Assembly (NCBI GenBank): GCA_023055355.1
Contig: JALJCS010000029.1
Location: 434,001-498,000, forward strand
Reading direction: 5' to 3'
Origin: Agelaius tricolor
Taxonomy: Eukaryota > Chordata > Aves > Passeriformes > Icteridae
Length of the DNA: 64,000 nt
Positions 47,200 through 58,658 of this stretch are shown here, piece by piece. Both the position numbers and the translations under genes were made by a program. The notes below the pieces were generated by a model. It was given only the letters and a program-made list of their open reading frames with translations, did not search any database and had not been told where the DNA came from. Each line of letters starts with the position of its first letter. Position 1 is the stretch's first letter.

Positions 47200-47399
47200 A
47201 GCACTTATTTCAGTGGCTAAGACAGTATCATCATTGGGCCAGTTCTCTTCAACATCTTTTGAACAACCTGGACACAGCACTTGAAGGAATATTAAGAAAG
47301 TTTGCCAAAGACACTAAATTGGGAGGAGCTGTGAGCTAACTCCCTTGAGGGCACAGAGACCTTGCCGAGAGATCTTGCCAAATAGGAGAGATGGGCAAT

Positions 47400-47957
47400 T
47401 CTTGCTGGCTGGGAGTCTATGCACAAATCACAAAAGGGGCGGGACTGCTGGGGATGGCGTCTCAAGCTGGTTTTTTTCCAGCATCAGTCTCATTACATGG
47501 TGATGACAATGGGAAGCTGCCAGCAGCTCACGTCCCCAGCAGCAGACAAAGAACTTAATGTTACAACTGACTTGAAAAGTTTTTTGACCAATCACACAAA
47601 GCAAAAGCATATTGACAGTACTTCTATCCAATCACTATAAAGACATGTACCTGGGCTTAGAACAATGCTCGCTTCTTTCGAATAAAAGACCTGCTTGTAA
47701 GCCTTAAGATACAATGCACAGAGCTTAGAACTACCTAACATCGCGCTAGATATACTTTGCTGTAGCTTAGGGAGTTATTCTAGACAAGCATTAATACACA
47801 GACCATTGTTCCATTTGTCCTTACTTTTCTACTTCTCATCTAATTTTTCCGCTGACAAACCTTATGACTACTGCTTAGCTCCAATGACAGTTCTGCTGTC
47901 TCTGAGGCCTTCCTTTTGCAGCTTTCCCAAACCCCTCTGTTTTTGAGGATTCCCACA
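47400..47957 (+). mobile_element. Solo LTR, 558 bp, perfect 6-bp TSD, inside the CR1
   Basis: GGCAAT lies at 47394-47399 and again at 47958-47963. The insert runs from TCTTGCTGGCTGGG to GGATTCCCACA. On the plus strand a TATA-like CACTATAAAGAC (near 47632) is followed by GAATAAAAGACC (near 47680), then a U5-like end. A 6-bp TSD suits an ERVK-like element. The first TG is three bases in from the TSD, so the very 5' end is slightly irregular. Confidence 0.85.
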
Positions 47958-48210
47958 GGCAATCACCAACCAGATGGAGTGGAACAAGGGCAAGTGCTGG
48001 ATTCAGCACCTGCAACTGGGCAATCCTGGTGGGTGTATAGACTGGGGAGGGAGCAAGAGGCTGGGAGAAGCACTGCAGAAAGGGATCCAGGCTCCTGGCC
48101 AATGGCAAGCTGAATGTGCATCAGCAGTGCCCTGGCAGCCAGGAGGGCCAAGCCTGTCCTGGGGTGCATCAGGCACAGCATCACCAGCTGGGCAAGGGAG
48201 GGGATTGTCT

Positions 48211-48257
48211 TGCTCTGCTCTGCTCTGCTCTGCTCTGCTCTGCTCTGCTCTGCTCTG
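48211..48257 (+). repeat. (TGCTC)n pentanucleotide microsatellite inside CR1
   Basis: Nine perfect TGCTC units, then TG. It lies in the CR1 fragment in place of normal CR1 sequence. Confidence 0.95.
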
Positions 48258-48545
48258 GGGCGGAATCACCTTGGTATTAGAAAGTCCTCAAATGAGGTCT
48301 ACAAAGACAGGACTCAAAGAAATGGCATGCAGCTGAGTCAGGGGAGGTTTAGGTCGGGTATCAGGAAAAAGTTTTTAACCCGAGAATGGCTGGGCACTGG
48401 AAGAGTCTCTCCAGGGAGTGGTCACACCATCACAACTGTCTGAGTTTGGGAGTTCAAGGATGGCCCCAGGCAGGGCCAGGAGTTGGACTGATGATGATCC
48501 TGATGGGGTCCTTCCAATTCAACAGATTCGACGACTCAATGGTTC

Positions 48546-50619
48546 TGTCCTGGCCACTCAAGGTATATTGCTTGGTCTCATCAGATTTTGATCTGCTCTT
48601 GTTGTTGGTCAGACTTTGTCCCTAGTGGCTAATGATATTTATCACAAAAGACAAAGTGCCTTTTCTCAATTTTCTCAAGCAATTGGAACATGCGCCTTAG
48701 AATCCTACAAAAGTCTTTTCTTTGAAACAACACTGTAGTGTTTTTCACTGCCCAGTAGTCTTTCCAGATCTTAAGGAGAAAGAAGGCAAAATGAGGGGAC
48801 GTATTACAATGAATGATTGTCAGTTTTCCGGTTCTTTAGCAGTATATTTGTACTTCCACTATGCTTTTCTGTAAAATCATGGTTTTCTGTAGTATCCAAT
48901 TTTCTAGCAAGACACATTTCTGCAACTGAGCCCATCAGTCTTTGTGAAAAGATATTGTCAAAAGTACAAAACATATGAATAGGCAGTGACAAGTGAGGGA
49001 AAAAAGGAGTATGAGAAGCAGCTGCATGATACTAAAGTGAGACAAGAAGGAGGAGAAGGTGCTCCAGTTGACAGAGCAAAGAATCCCCCACAGTCCCTGG
49101 AGGACATCATCATCAAGCAGGTTGTCTCCCAGCGGTCCCTGGAGAACCGTGGAGGAACACAATGGAGCTCGTGGGGAGCTCCATGCCACAGCAGGTGACT
49201 GTGCCTTGAAGGAAGCTGCAGCTTGTGGAGGGAGAGAGGGCCAGAAAAGCATCCTTGACCTCTTGGAAGAGTGGAAGAGTACGTGCAAATCTTCAACAGC
49301 TGCTAACTCTAATCTATTCTCTTTCCACTTCTTGTCTTAGGTAAGTAAGAAGACAACGCAAGAATTAGAAGCCTAAATTCTTTTGCTTGAGGCTCCCATT
49401 CTTTCTGCCATTCTCTTCCAATTTAGTTTGAAGTAAAACTCATGATAAAGTTCTTAAGGCTTGATGTTCAGGCTTTTCAGAAAATAGGGAGTGCAAATAA
49501 CTCTTGTCACTGTCATTTTTTTCAGAGAAGGAAAAAAGGGAAATTACTGGTTTTCAAGGACTTACGGAAATCCATTGGTAACGGTGGTGAGACTGAAGAG
49601 TTTACTTAATCTGAAAAGAGAATGTCGTGGAGCTACCTCAGCTCTGTACAAGTTTTTTTACCAGGAAGTCTAGACTTTTAAACAGACTAAGGACACAATA
49701 GTTATCTCTGGGAATATTTTAGTATGTATAGTACATTCATCTTTAAATAGTTCTATCTGTTTGACAGTTATGACTTGGGCTTTAATTTTGATGTGAAAAG
49801 AAATATTTGTGATTCAGATCATTTCCATTTCTGAAGCATTTCAGTTGTTGACTGTTTTTGCTGTCTCCTGAGGGCGGGAAAATAGTCTTTGTACCAATAC
49901 TGAAACAAACTAGATGGAAAAATTTGTTTTCCTCATTCTTTTCTGTCTATTTGAACAGGCACAGCAGCAAGACCACTGCTATGAGTCTGAGTGGCCCTTC
50001 CACTCCAGGATGACAAACTTGTAGTGGCTAGTATGTTATTTGCACACATTTCTGATGCCGGCTGTTAACTGTTGTGCAGAAAGATCTGTCAACCTTTTTC
50101 CCAGGAGGACACTTCTGAATTGCTTCACTTGTCTCTGAAGCAGAGAACTAAGCTGGCACTCCATTTCTGAGATCTTGCTGTGTTAGCCCCCAAACCCATT
50201 TCTTTCAAATGCCTTTTACTTTCAACCCAAGCACTTCATTACTTCATGATGTAATCTCTTGTTCTTAATGTTCGGGAATTGTTTTAGACTGATAAGAACA
50301 TATTGCAGTAAGCAGGTAGAACATCTATCTTAAGCAGTATCCATCACTTGGCTTTGGTTCATGTATCATAACATCTGCAAGGCATGTCATTTACAATCAA
50401 TGGATGGGCTGGGGTAACGGGCCACAGGTTTAGGAATCTTTCTGCAATTAATTTAGCGTTAAAATTTAGCTCTTATCATTTCAATTGGGTCTTTATTAAA
50501 ACAATCATCTATTTATTACCTGTACCACAATGACCAGTGTACCTGTACCACAGTCAACAGTGGCTGAGCATCCTACAGCAATTCCAAGAAGAAGAATGGT
50601 CTGAGCCCCCAGTGCAGCA
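48546..50619. other. Mostly unclassified; weak CR1-like stretch and two exon-like segments
   Basis: About 49020-49290 contains words of an avian interspersed repeat (CCCTGGAGAACCGTGGAGG, CCTTGAAGGAAGCTGCAGC), probably an old CR1-related sequence. Weak exon-like segments lie at 49526-49586 and from 49959. The rest shows nothing I can name. Confidence 0.4.
49526..49586 (+). other. Exon-like segment, plus strand, unrecognised
   Basis: The acceptor CACTGTCATTTTTTTCAG is strong and the donor is GTG|GTGAGA. One frame of the 61 bases gives a basic peptide (RRKKGKLLVFKDLRKS...). A second strong acceptor (TTTTCTGTCTATTTGAACAG) lies at 49939-49958, followed by a frame that stops after 21 codons in one phase and after 8 in the phase that continues from this segment. 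It may be the tail of a decayed gene or chance. Confidence 0.2.
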
Positions 50620-51040
50620 CAAGAAGTCTGTCATCAAGCCAGAGTGCCGCAGGCGTTTTCTCAGCCTGGAGAAGAGCAGACTCCGGGCAAGTTGTTAGAG
50701 CAGCTCTCCAGTAGCTGAAGACAGCCTACCAGAAGGAGGCAGGTGAGCTACACAAGGGCACGGAGCGGTAGGAAAAGTGTGGATGGCTTTAAAACCTGAA
50801 GAGGATAGGTTTCCTTTGGCTATTGGGAAGAAATTCCTTGCCAAGATGGTTGTGAGACACTAGAACATGTTGTGGGTGACCAATTCCTGGAAGTGATCAA
50901 GGCCAGCTTGAATGGGTCTTTGAGCTTAAGGCGCTCTAGTGGAAGGTGTCCCTGACAATGACATGCTGGGGAGGACGTAGGTGAATTTAAGGTCCCTTCC
51001 AAAGCCAACCATTCCATTATTCTATGGTAATCATTCTGTA
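50620..51040 (+). mobile_element. CR1 3' end, plus strand
   Basis: The words TCAGCCTGGAGAAGAGCAGA, GGGAAGAAATTCCTTGCC and GTCCCTTCCAAAGCCAACCA, ending ATTCCATTATTCTATGG, are the 3' terminal part of an avian CR1, moderately diverged. Confidence 0.87.
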
Positions 51041-51236
51041 CAGTAGCAGTAAGAAGTTGAAGCTAGAAATAACATATTCATGCTGAGAAACTGCTATCCA
51101 AGGAGTTGAACGGTTTGGGTCTCACATTTATGTGCCATTTAGCAATACTATATCTAATATCTACTCCTCGCTCTTTATCATACACGCAAGTATTTTATCA
51201 TTAACGTTTCTGACATTTGGGAATTTTCTTCCCTTC

Positions 51237-51278
51237 TCTTTCTTTCTTTCTTTCTTTCTTTTTCTTTCTTTCTTTTTT

Positions 51279-51338
<60 letters not shown>

Positions 51339-51390
51339 TTTCTTTCTTTCTTTCTTTCTTTCTTTCTCTCTTTCTTTCTTTCTTTCTTTC

Positions 51391-51422
<32 letters not shown>

Positions 51423-51424
51423 TC
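51237..51424 (+). repeat. (CTTT)n microsatellite, about 190 bp
   Basis: A nearly pure CTTT repeat with a few interruptions (TTTTT and CTCT variants). It continues into a degenerate CCTTC-rich edge to about 51510. The serine/phenylalanine-rich and lysine/glutamate-rich frames across it are artefacts of the repeat. Confidence 0.97.
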
Positions 51425-51510
51425 CCCCACTTCCTTCCTTCACTGCCTTCCTTCCATTATGTCCTTCTTTCTGCCAAGTCCTTCTGCCACTTCCTTCCCT
51501 CCCTCCCTCC

Positions 51511-52399
51511 ACTTTGATGTTAATTTGCAAACTGTCAAGTAGTTACAGGAAATTACTCTTCTTAAATATCATTTTGAAGCTTAGAAATGAATAACAAAAT
51601 TGTGTCAAAACAGGGCATTTAAAAGCCATCTGAAAGTGAGAACTAGCTATTGAAAAGACAAAAATACAAAAATGAAATGATGGAGTGGATGGTTTTAAGG
51701 GATATTCTTTGTATGGCTTTGATACAAAGGAGGATCTCAATTTTTACACCTTCTAAAAACACATCTTGAAACTTACTACTTTCCGTGACAAAAATATTTC
51801 CAAAACAAGGAAATTGATTTATGCAGATGAAAATATCATCTCCCAAATAGTCCTCATCAAGTCCAAAAATTACCTTGCTTTTACATAGTAAGATTTATGG
51901 AGATTTCTGTTCTCACACAAACAAAGAAGAATCTCTCAAATGACTAGAAAATTTTTAAAAGCAAAATAACCTTTAAGAAAAAAGATCCAAAAAAGAGCAG
52001 GGAATTATATACGTCCACACTTGTTACATGTTGGTTACTAATATTGGCTCTAGTTTGTTGGCGAGTACACTTCCCATTCACGCACGCAGACACCCCTCTT
52101 CCTCCTGCACACAGATGTGTGATATTGGGTCTCAAAGAATGGACTATTTGCTCTTAGATAGGTTTTGGTTCTCAAAGTCAAAGCGTAGTCTTCCTGGCTC
52201 TATTACCAGGATTTTGTTCCGGGAAGGGAATGTGCTTGTGCCTGTTAGAAATGGGGAGGAGGGGACAGAAAGCAAAGCCATTTGAAGACAACCTGCAGCA
52301 TAACTAAGAAAGAAGGGTGCTTCTTGACTGCACAGCAAAAGAAATATCGGGAGTAAAATGGAGGAAAACTTGAGGTGCTGATAGAGTTTTTCCTAGTGA
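51511..52399. other. No recognised gene or element before the satellite array
   Basis: AT-rich sequence with nothing I can name. The first faint similarity to the satellite unit appears near 52400 (AGCTTTCAAACG followed by TTCAATTCACATT). Confidence 0.45.
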
Positions 52400-55300
52400 C
52401 AGCTTTCAAACGTACAAAAAACAGCACTTCCTCATTCAATTCACATTAACATTGGAAGAAAAGGGGTTTTGGACAACTTTCTTTTGCTTCTTGCTAAACA
52501 CTGCTGACACTCCGTGCAACTTCCAGAAAAAGATCAAGGATGCTTTTTGGACTGGGCCAGTTTCTCCTTGCGAGACATAGTAGAAAAGCTTTTTGCTAAG
52601 ATGTAGGCGACAAGAGACGCAGATTCAGAGATACGGAGCTCTCCGAAGGTAAGGGCCTCTCCCGGGCGTCTTTCGGCACAAGCCGTGCTCCGGAGCGCAC
52701 CGCGACCGGCACAATGCTCTGTGTGCAAAGAAGCGGCTTCTTCGCCTCCGGGAGACGGAGACCGCGGCCGCGTCCTTAAAAGCCAAGAAAAAAGTCGCAC
52801 AACATGGGGAGTGTGTGTGCAGCTCCCAAACTTAAAGAAAACAGTACCTCACCTCTCTCCTGCCTTTTCCATTCACATTACCATTCAAAAAGAAGGAGTT
52901 TTGGACAACTTTCTTTTGCTTCTTGCTAAACACTCTGCAGACCTCCGTGCAACTTCTAGAACAAGAGCGGAGATGCTTTCCGTACGGGCACAGTTTGTCC
53001 TGGCAAGACATAGTAAAAAAGCTTTTTGCTCAGTTTTATGCGACGAGAGAGGCAGAAGGCAGAGATACGGAGCTCTCCGAAACGAAGCCCCCTGCCAGGG
53101 CGTCTTTCGTCAGAAGCCGCTCTCCGGAGAACACCGCCACCGGCACAATGCTCTGTGCGCGAAGAAGCCGCGTCTTCGCCTCCGAAAGATGGAGAGAACG
53201 GCAGCTTCCCAAAGGCGAAGATGCAAGCCGCAGCACACCGATATAGCGTGTGCAGCTTTCAAATTGATAGAAACGAGTACTTTAGCATTCTCCTGCCCTT
53301 TCATTCACATTAGATTCGAATAAAAGGAGTTTTGGGACACGATGTTTTTCTTCTTGTTAAACACTCTGCAGTCCTCTGTGCAACTTTTAGAAGATCGGGG
53401 ATGTTTTGTGTACTGGCACAGTTTCTCCTTGCAAGATATGGTGGAAAAGCTTTTTGCTGAGTGTTGAACGACAAGAACCTAAGAAGACGGAGATACGGAG
53501 TTCTCCGAAGCTAAGTGCCGGTCCCCGGCGTCTTTCGGCAAAAACCGCTCTCAGGTGCTCCCGGCGCCCTGTACAATGCTCTGTGCGCAAAGAAGCCGAT
53601 TCTTCGCCTCCGGGAGACGGAGGGAGCGGCACCCTCCGAAAGGCTAAGAACCAAGCTGCCTAATACCAGCATAACCTGAGCACCTTTCAAACAAATAGAA
53701 AAGACTACTTTACCACTCTCCTGACTTTTCCATTCACAATGTAATCGAATAAAAAGAGTTTTCGACAACTATCTTTTCCTTCTAATTAAACAGTTCGAAT
53801 ACATATGTGCATTTTTTAGAAAAAGATCTGGGATGTTTTGTGTACTGGCACAATTTCTCCTTGCAAGATATGGTGGAAAAGCTTTTTGCTAAGTGTTGAG
53901 CGGCAAGAGAGGCAGAAGACGCAGATACGCAGCTCTCCGAAGCTAAGTGCCGGTCCCGGGCATCTTTCGGCAGAAGCCGCTCTCCGAAATGCACCGCGAC
54001 CCAAACAATGCTCTGTGCGAAAAGAAGCCGCTTCTTCGCCTCCGGGAGACTCGGCCAGTGGCAGCTTCCCAAAGGCGAAGATGCAAGATGCACCACACAA
54101 GCACATTGTAGGCAACAGTCAGACTTCGAGAAAACAGTACTTTACCACTCTCCTGCCTTTTCCATTGTTAGTATATTCGAAAAGAACGAGTTTTGGACAG
54201 CTATCTTTTCCGTCTTGCAAAACTCTTTGCAGACTTCCGTGCAACTTCTGGAACAATATAGGTGATGTTTTCTATACTGGCACAGTTTCTCTTTGCAAGA
54301 TATGGTGGAAAAGCTTTTTGCTGAATGTTGAGCTGGAAGACACTCAGAAGACGCAGATACGCAGCTCTCCGAAGTTAAGTGCTGGTCCCCGGCTTCTTTC
54401 GGCACAAGCCGCTCTTAGGTGCTCACTGCGCCCGGCCCAATGCTCTGTGTGCGAAGAAGCCGCTTCTTCGCCTCCGGGAGACGGAGAGAGCGGCATCTTC
54501 CCAAAGCCGAAGATGCTAGTCGCACCACACAGCAACAGTGTGGGCAGCATTCAGACTTAGAGAAAACAGCATTTTAACACTCTCCTGCCTTTTCCATTGT
54601 TATTATATTCGAAAGGAACGAGTTCTGCACAACTATCTTTTCCGTATTGCAAAACTCTTTTCAGACCTCTGTGCAAGCTTTAGAACATGATTTTGGATGT
54701 TTTATTTACTGGCAGTGTTTCTCTTTGCAAGATATGGTGAAAAAGCTTTTTGCTGAGTGTTGAGAGGCAAGACACGCAGAAGACGCAGATACGCAGCTCT
54801 CCGAAGCTAAGCGCCGGTCCCCGGCTTCTTTCGGCACAAGCCGCTCTTAGGTGCTCACCGCGACGCAAGCAATGCTCTGTGTGCGAAGAAGCCGATTCTT
54901 CGCCTCCGGGAGACGGAGAGAGCGGCATCTTCCCAATGGCGAAGATGCAAGCCGAACCACACAAGCACATTGTGGGCAGCATTCAGACTTCGAGAAAACA
55001 GTGCTTTACTACTCTCCTGCCTTTTCCATTGTTCTTATATTCGAAAAGAACGAGTTTTGGACAGCTATCTTTTCCTTCTTGCAAAACTCTTTTCAGACCT
55101 CCGTGCAAGTTTAGAACATGATTTTGGATGTTTTCTATACTGGCAGTGTTTCTCTTTGCAAGATATGGTGGAAAAAAGCTTTTTGCTGAGTGTTGAGCGG
55201 CAAGACACGCAGAAGACGCAGATACGCAGCTCTCCGAAGTTAAGTGCCGGTCCCCGGCTTCTTTCGGCACAAACCGCTCTCAGGAGCTCCCTGCGCTCGG

Positions 55301-58090
55301 CACAATGTTGTGGGCAAAGAAGCCGCTTCTTCGCCTCCGGGAGACTCGGCGAGCGGCAGCTTCCCAAAGGCGAAGATGCAAGCCGCACCACGCAGGCACA
55401 GTGTGGGCAGCATCCAGACTTAGAGAAAACAGTATTTTACCACTCTCCTGCCTTTTCCATTGTTCTTATATTCGAAAGGAACGAGTTCTGCACAACTATC
55501 TTTTCCGTATTGCAAAACTCTTTTCAGACCTCCGTGCAAGTTTAAAAAATGATTTTGGATGTTTTCTAAATTGGCAGAGTTTCTCTTTGCAAGATATGGT
55601 GAAAAAGCTTTTTGCTGGGTGTTGAGAGGCAAGACACGCAGAAGACGCAGATACGCAGCTCTCCGAAGCTAAGTGCCGGTCCCCGGCTTCTTTCGGCACA
55701 AGGCGCTCTTCGAAAAGCACTGCTACCCAAACAATGCTCTGTGCGTAAAGAAGCCGATTCTTCGCCTCCAGGAGACTCGGCGAGCGGCAGCTTCCCGAAA
55801 GCGAAGGTGTAAGTCGCACCACTCAGCAACAGTGTGGGCAGCATCCAGACTTAGAGAAAACAGTATTTTACCACTCTCCTGCCTTTTCCATTGTTATTAT
55901 ATTCGAAAGGAACGAGTTTTGGACAACTAGCTTTCCTTCTTGCAAAACTCTTTTCAGACCTCCGTGCAAGTTTAGAACATGATTTTGGATGTTTTATTGA
56001 CTGGCAGTGTTTCTCTTTGCAAGATATGGTGGAAAAAAGCTTTTTGCTGAGTGTTGAGCGGCAAGACACGCAGAAGACGCAGATACGCAGCTCTCCGATG
56101 CTAAGTGCCGGTCCACGGCTTCTTTCGGCACAAACCGCTCTCAGGAGCTCCCTGCGCTCGGCACAATGTTGTGCGCAAAGAAGCCGCTTCTTCGCCTCCG
56201 GGAGACTCGACGAGCGGCAGCTTCCCAAAGGCGAAGATGCAAACCGCACCACGCAGGCACAGTGTGGGCAGCATCCAGACTTCGAGAAAACAGTATTTTA
56301 CCACTCTCCTGCCTTTTCCATTGTTATTAAATTCGAAAGGAACGAGTTCTGCACAACTATCTTTTCCGTATTGCAAAACTCTTTTCAGACCTCTGTACAA
56401 GCTTTAGAACATGATTTTGGATGTTTTATTTACTGGCAGTGTTTCTCTTTGCAAGGTATGGTGAAAAAGCTTTTTGCTGAGTGTTGAGCGGCAAGAAACG
56501 CAGAAGACGCAGATACGGAGCTCTCCGAAACTAAGTGCGGGTCCACGGCTTCTTTGGGCACAAGCCGCTCTTAGGTGCTCACTGCGACCGACCCAATGCT
56601 CTGTGTGCGAAGAAGCCGCTTCTTCGCCTCCGGGAGACGGATAGTGCGGCAGCTTCCCGAAAGCGAAGATGCTAGTCGCACCACACAGCAACAGTGTGGG
56701 CAGCATTCAGACTTCGAGAAAACAGTGCTTTACTACTCTCCTGCCTTTTCCATTGTTATTATATTCGAAAGGAACGAGTTCTGCACAACTATCTTTTCCG
56801 TATTGCAAAACTCTTTTCAGACCTCTGTACAAGCTTTAGAACATGATTTTGGATGTTTTATTTACTGGCAGTGTTTCTCTTTGCAAGATATGGTGAAAAA
56901 GCTTTTTGCTGATTGTTGAGCGGCAAGACCCGCAGAAGACGCAGATACGCAGCTCTCCGAAGCTAAGTGCCGGTCCACGGCTTCTTTCGGCACAAGGCGC
57001 TCTTCGAAAAGCACTGCGACCCAAACAATGCTCTGTGCGCAAAGAAGCCGATTCTTCGCCTCCGGGAGACGGAGAGTGCGGCATCTTCCCAATGGCGAAG
57101 ATGCTAGTCGCACCACACAGCAACAGTGTGGGCAGCATCCAGACTTAGAGAAAACAGTATTTTACCACTCTCCTGCCTTTTCCATTGTTCTTATATTCGA
57201 AAGGAACGAGTTCTGCACAACTATCTTTTCCGTATTGCAAAACTCTTTTCAGACCTCTGTACAAGCTTTAGAACATGATTTTGGATGTTTTATTTACTGG
57301 CAGTGTTTCTCTTTGCAAGGTATGGTGAAAAAGCTTATTGCTGAGTGTTGAGCGGCAAGACACGCAGAAGACGCAGATACGGAGCTCTCCGAAACTAAGT
57401 GCGGGTCCACGGCTTCTTTCGGCACAAACCGCTCTCAGGAGCTCCCTGCGCTCGGCACAATGTTGTGGGCAAAGAAGCCGCTTCTTCGCCTCCGGGAGAC
57501 TCGGCGAGCGGCAGCTTCCCAAAGGCGAAGATGCAAACCGCACCACGCAGGCACATTGTGGGCAGCATCCAGACTTAGAGAAAACAGTATTTTACCACTC
57601 TCCTGCCTTTTCCATTGTTATTATATTCGAAAGGAACGAGTTCTGCACAACTATCTTTTCCGTATTGCAAAACTCTTTTCAGACCTCTGTACAAGCTTTA
57701 GAACATGATTTTGGATGTTTTATTTACTGGCAGTGTTTCTCTTTGCAAGATATGGTGAAAAAGCTTTTTGCTGAGTGTTGAGCGGCAAGACACGCAGAAG
57801 ACGCAGATACGGAGCTCTCCGAAGCTAAGTGCCGGTCCCCGGCTTCTTTCGGCACAAGCCGCGCTTAGGTGCTCACCGCGACGCAAACAATGCTCTGTGT
57901 GCGAAGAAGCCGCTTCTTCGCCTCCGGGAGACTCGGCTAGCAGCAGCTTCCGAAACGCGAAAAACAAATATTAACACCACCGGCATTGTGTCCCGGGCGT
58001 CTTTCGGCACAAGCGCCGCACCGGAGCGTACCGCCCCTGGCACAATGCTCTGTGCGCGAAGAACTCGATTCTTCGCATCCCGGGATCTGA
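52400..58090 (+). repeat. Tandem satellite array, unit about 431 bp, about 13 copies
   Basis: Taking the word CACTCTCCTG (or its one-base variants) as a marker, copies start at 52853, 53286, 53714, 54146, 54578, 55010, 55441, 55872, 56302, 56734, 57166 and 57596, giving spacings of 428-433 bp. A partial, degenerate copy lies at each end (52400-52800 and about 57980-58085). Each unit has an AT-rich half (CCTTTTCCATTGTTATTATA) and a CpG-rich half (GCAGATACGCAGCTCTCCGA and later CTTCGCCTCCGGGAGAC). A perfect 8-bp hairpin (CGAAGAAG, loop CCG, CTTCTTCG; for example 54452-54470) recurs in many units. The three left-most units are clearly more divergent than the inner ones, as expected when unequal exchange homogenises the centre. 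Spacing is often exactly 432, divisible by three, so long open frames cross units; I do not regard them as genes. Confidence 0.96.
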
Positions 58091-58631
58091 AAGAAGAAGC
58101 ATAAGCTTTAGACGCCCTTGCCTCAATTGTGTACAGGTTTGGGCGCTCCTCTCGATTAATTGTGCCATTCCTGACAGCAGGTGTCGCTGTTGGTCAAGCT
58201 TTGAGTATGCTTAAGACGTTGCGATGCTGGGTGGTCAACTCAAGGTAAGATCAGCGACTTTAAATCAGGTTCTCACTGGTGTAGATACCATTAGTCATTG
58301 CACACTGCAAAATAAAGCTGCTCTAGCTTTCTTGTTAGCACATGGGCAAGAGTGTGAGGATTTTGAAGGAATGTGTTTTTTGAACCTCTCTAACCCTTCT
58401 GCAGTCATTCACTGGAAACTCAAACAAAGCCAAGATAACATGAAGAAATTGATTGGGAATGAGAGGGTTACGCATGAATGGTTTGAGAGATGGGAAACAA
58501 CTCGATGGTTGGAAGATCTTGTCAAGGGAACTTTGTTGTTACTAGTAGTCATTATTATATTGCTTCTTGTTATTCCATGCATCATGAAACTGGTGAGCCT
58601 CTTGGAAGTAAATACAGTGAAAAGGGTTTAG
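58091..58631 (+). pseudogene. env transmembrane-subunit fragment, alpharetrovirus-like
   Basis: The open frame 58224-58631 (135 codons) has the order of a retroviral transmembrane protein: a leucine/alanine-rich helix (residues about 28-40), a cysteine loop C-x6-C (Cys44 and Cys51, followed by Phe where covalent-type Env proteins have a second Cys), a polar stretch, a hydrophobic membrane anchor (about 102-121) and a short tail. Upstream, 58105-58240 in another frame contains an R-S-S-R motif followed by a hydrophobic glycine/alanine-containing stretch, suggesting a cleavage site and fusion peptide. A frame change near 58225-58250 separates the two. The loop region and its context are of the alpharetrovirus/gamma-type class. 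The surface subunit, pol and gag are absent: satellite lies directly to the left. Confidence 0.8.
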
Positions 58632-58640
58632 CTGGTGCAA

Positions 58641-58657
58641 GACAAAGAAGGGGGAAA
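58641..58657 (+). promoter_or_regulatory. Polypurine tract
   Basis: GACAAAGAAGGGGGAAA lies one base before the TG of the LTR at 58659, and ten bases after the env stop codon. This is the primer site for plus-strand DNA synthesis in retroviruses. Its good preservation contrasts with the provirus at 32.8-45.5 kb. Confidence 0.82.
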
Positions 58658-58658
58658 T

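Larger units (their letters stand above)
47200..48545 (+). mobile_element. CR1 fragment, plus strand, split by a solo LTR
   Basis: The left half (about 47210-47399) carries CR1 words such as AGTTCTCTTCAACATCTTTT and AAATTGGGAGGAGCTGT. After the LTR it resumes at 47964 with ACCAACCAGATGGAGTGGAA, CTGCAGAAAGGGATCCAGG, and later the 3' end GGTCCTTCCAATTCAACAGA. It is the late reverse-transcriptase region and tail of an avian CR1. A (TGCTC)n tract lies inside at 48211-48257. Confidence 0.83.

Noticed and set aside
51132..51594. Phe/Ser-rich and Lys/Glu-rich proteins
   Set aside because: They are translations of the (CTTT)n microsatellite.
53838..54560. Open frames of 190-240 codons running through satellite units
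   Set aside because: They arise because several units are 432 bp long (divisible by three) and CpG/C-rich. Frames on both strands are open to similar extents and stops appear in neighbouring units at random.
52400..58090. CRISPR-like array
   Set aside because: Units are about 431 bp, with no short repeats separated by unique spacers, and the host is clearly a vertebrate.
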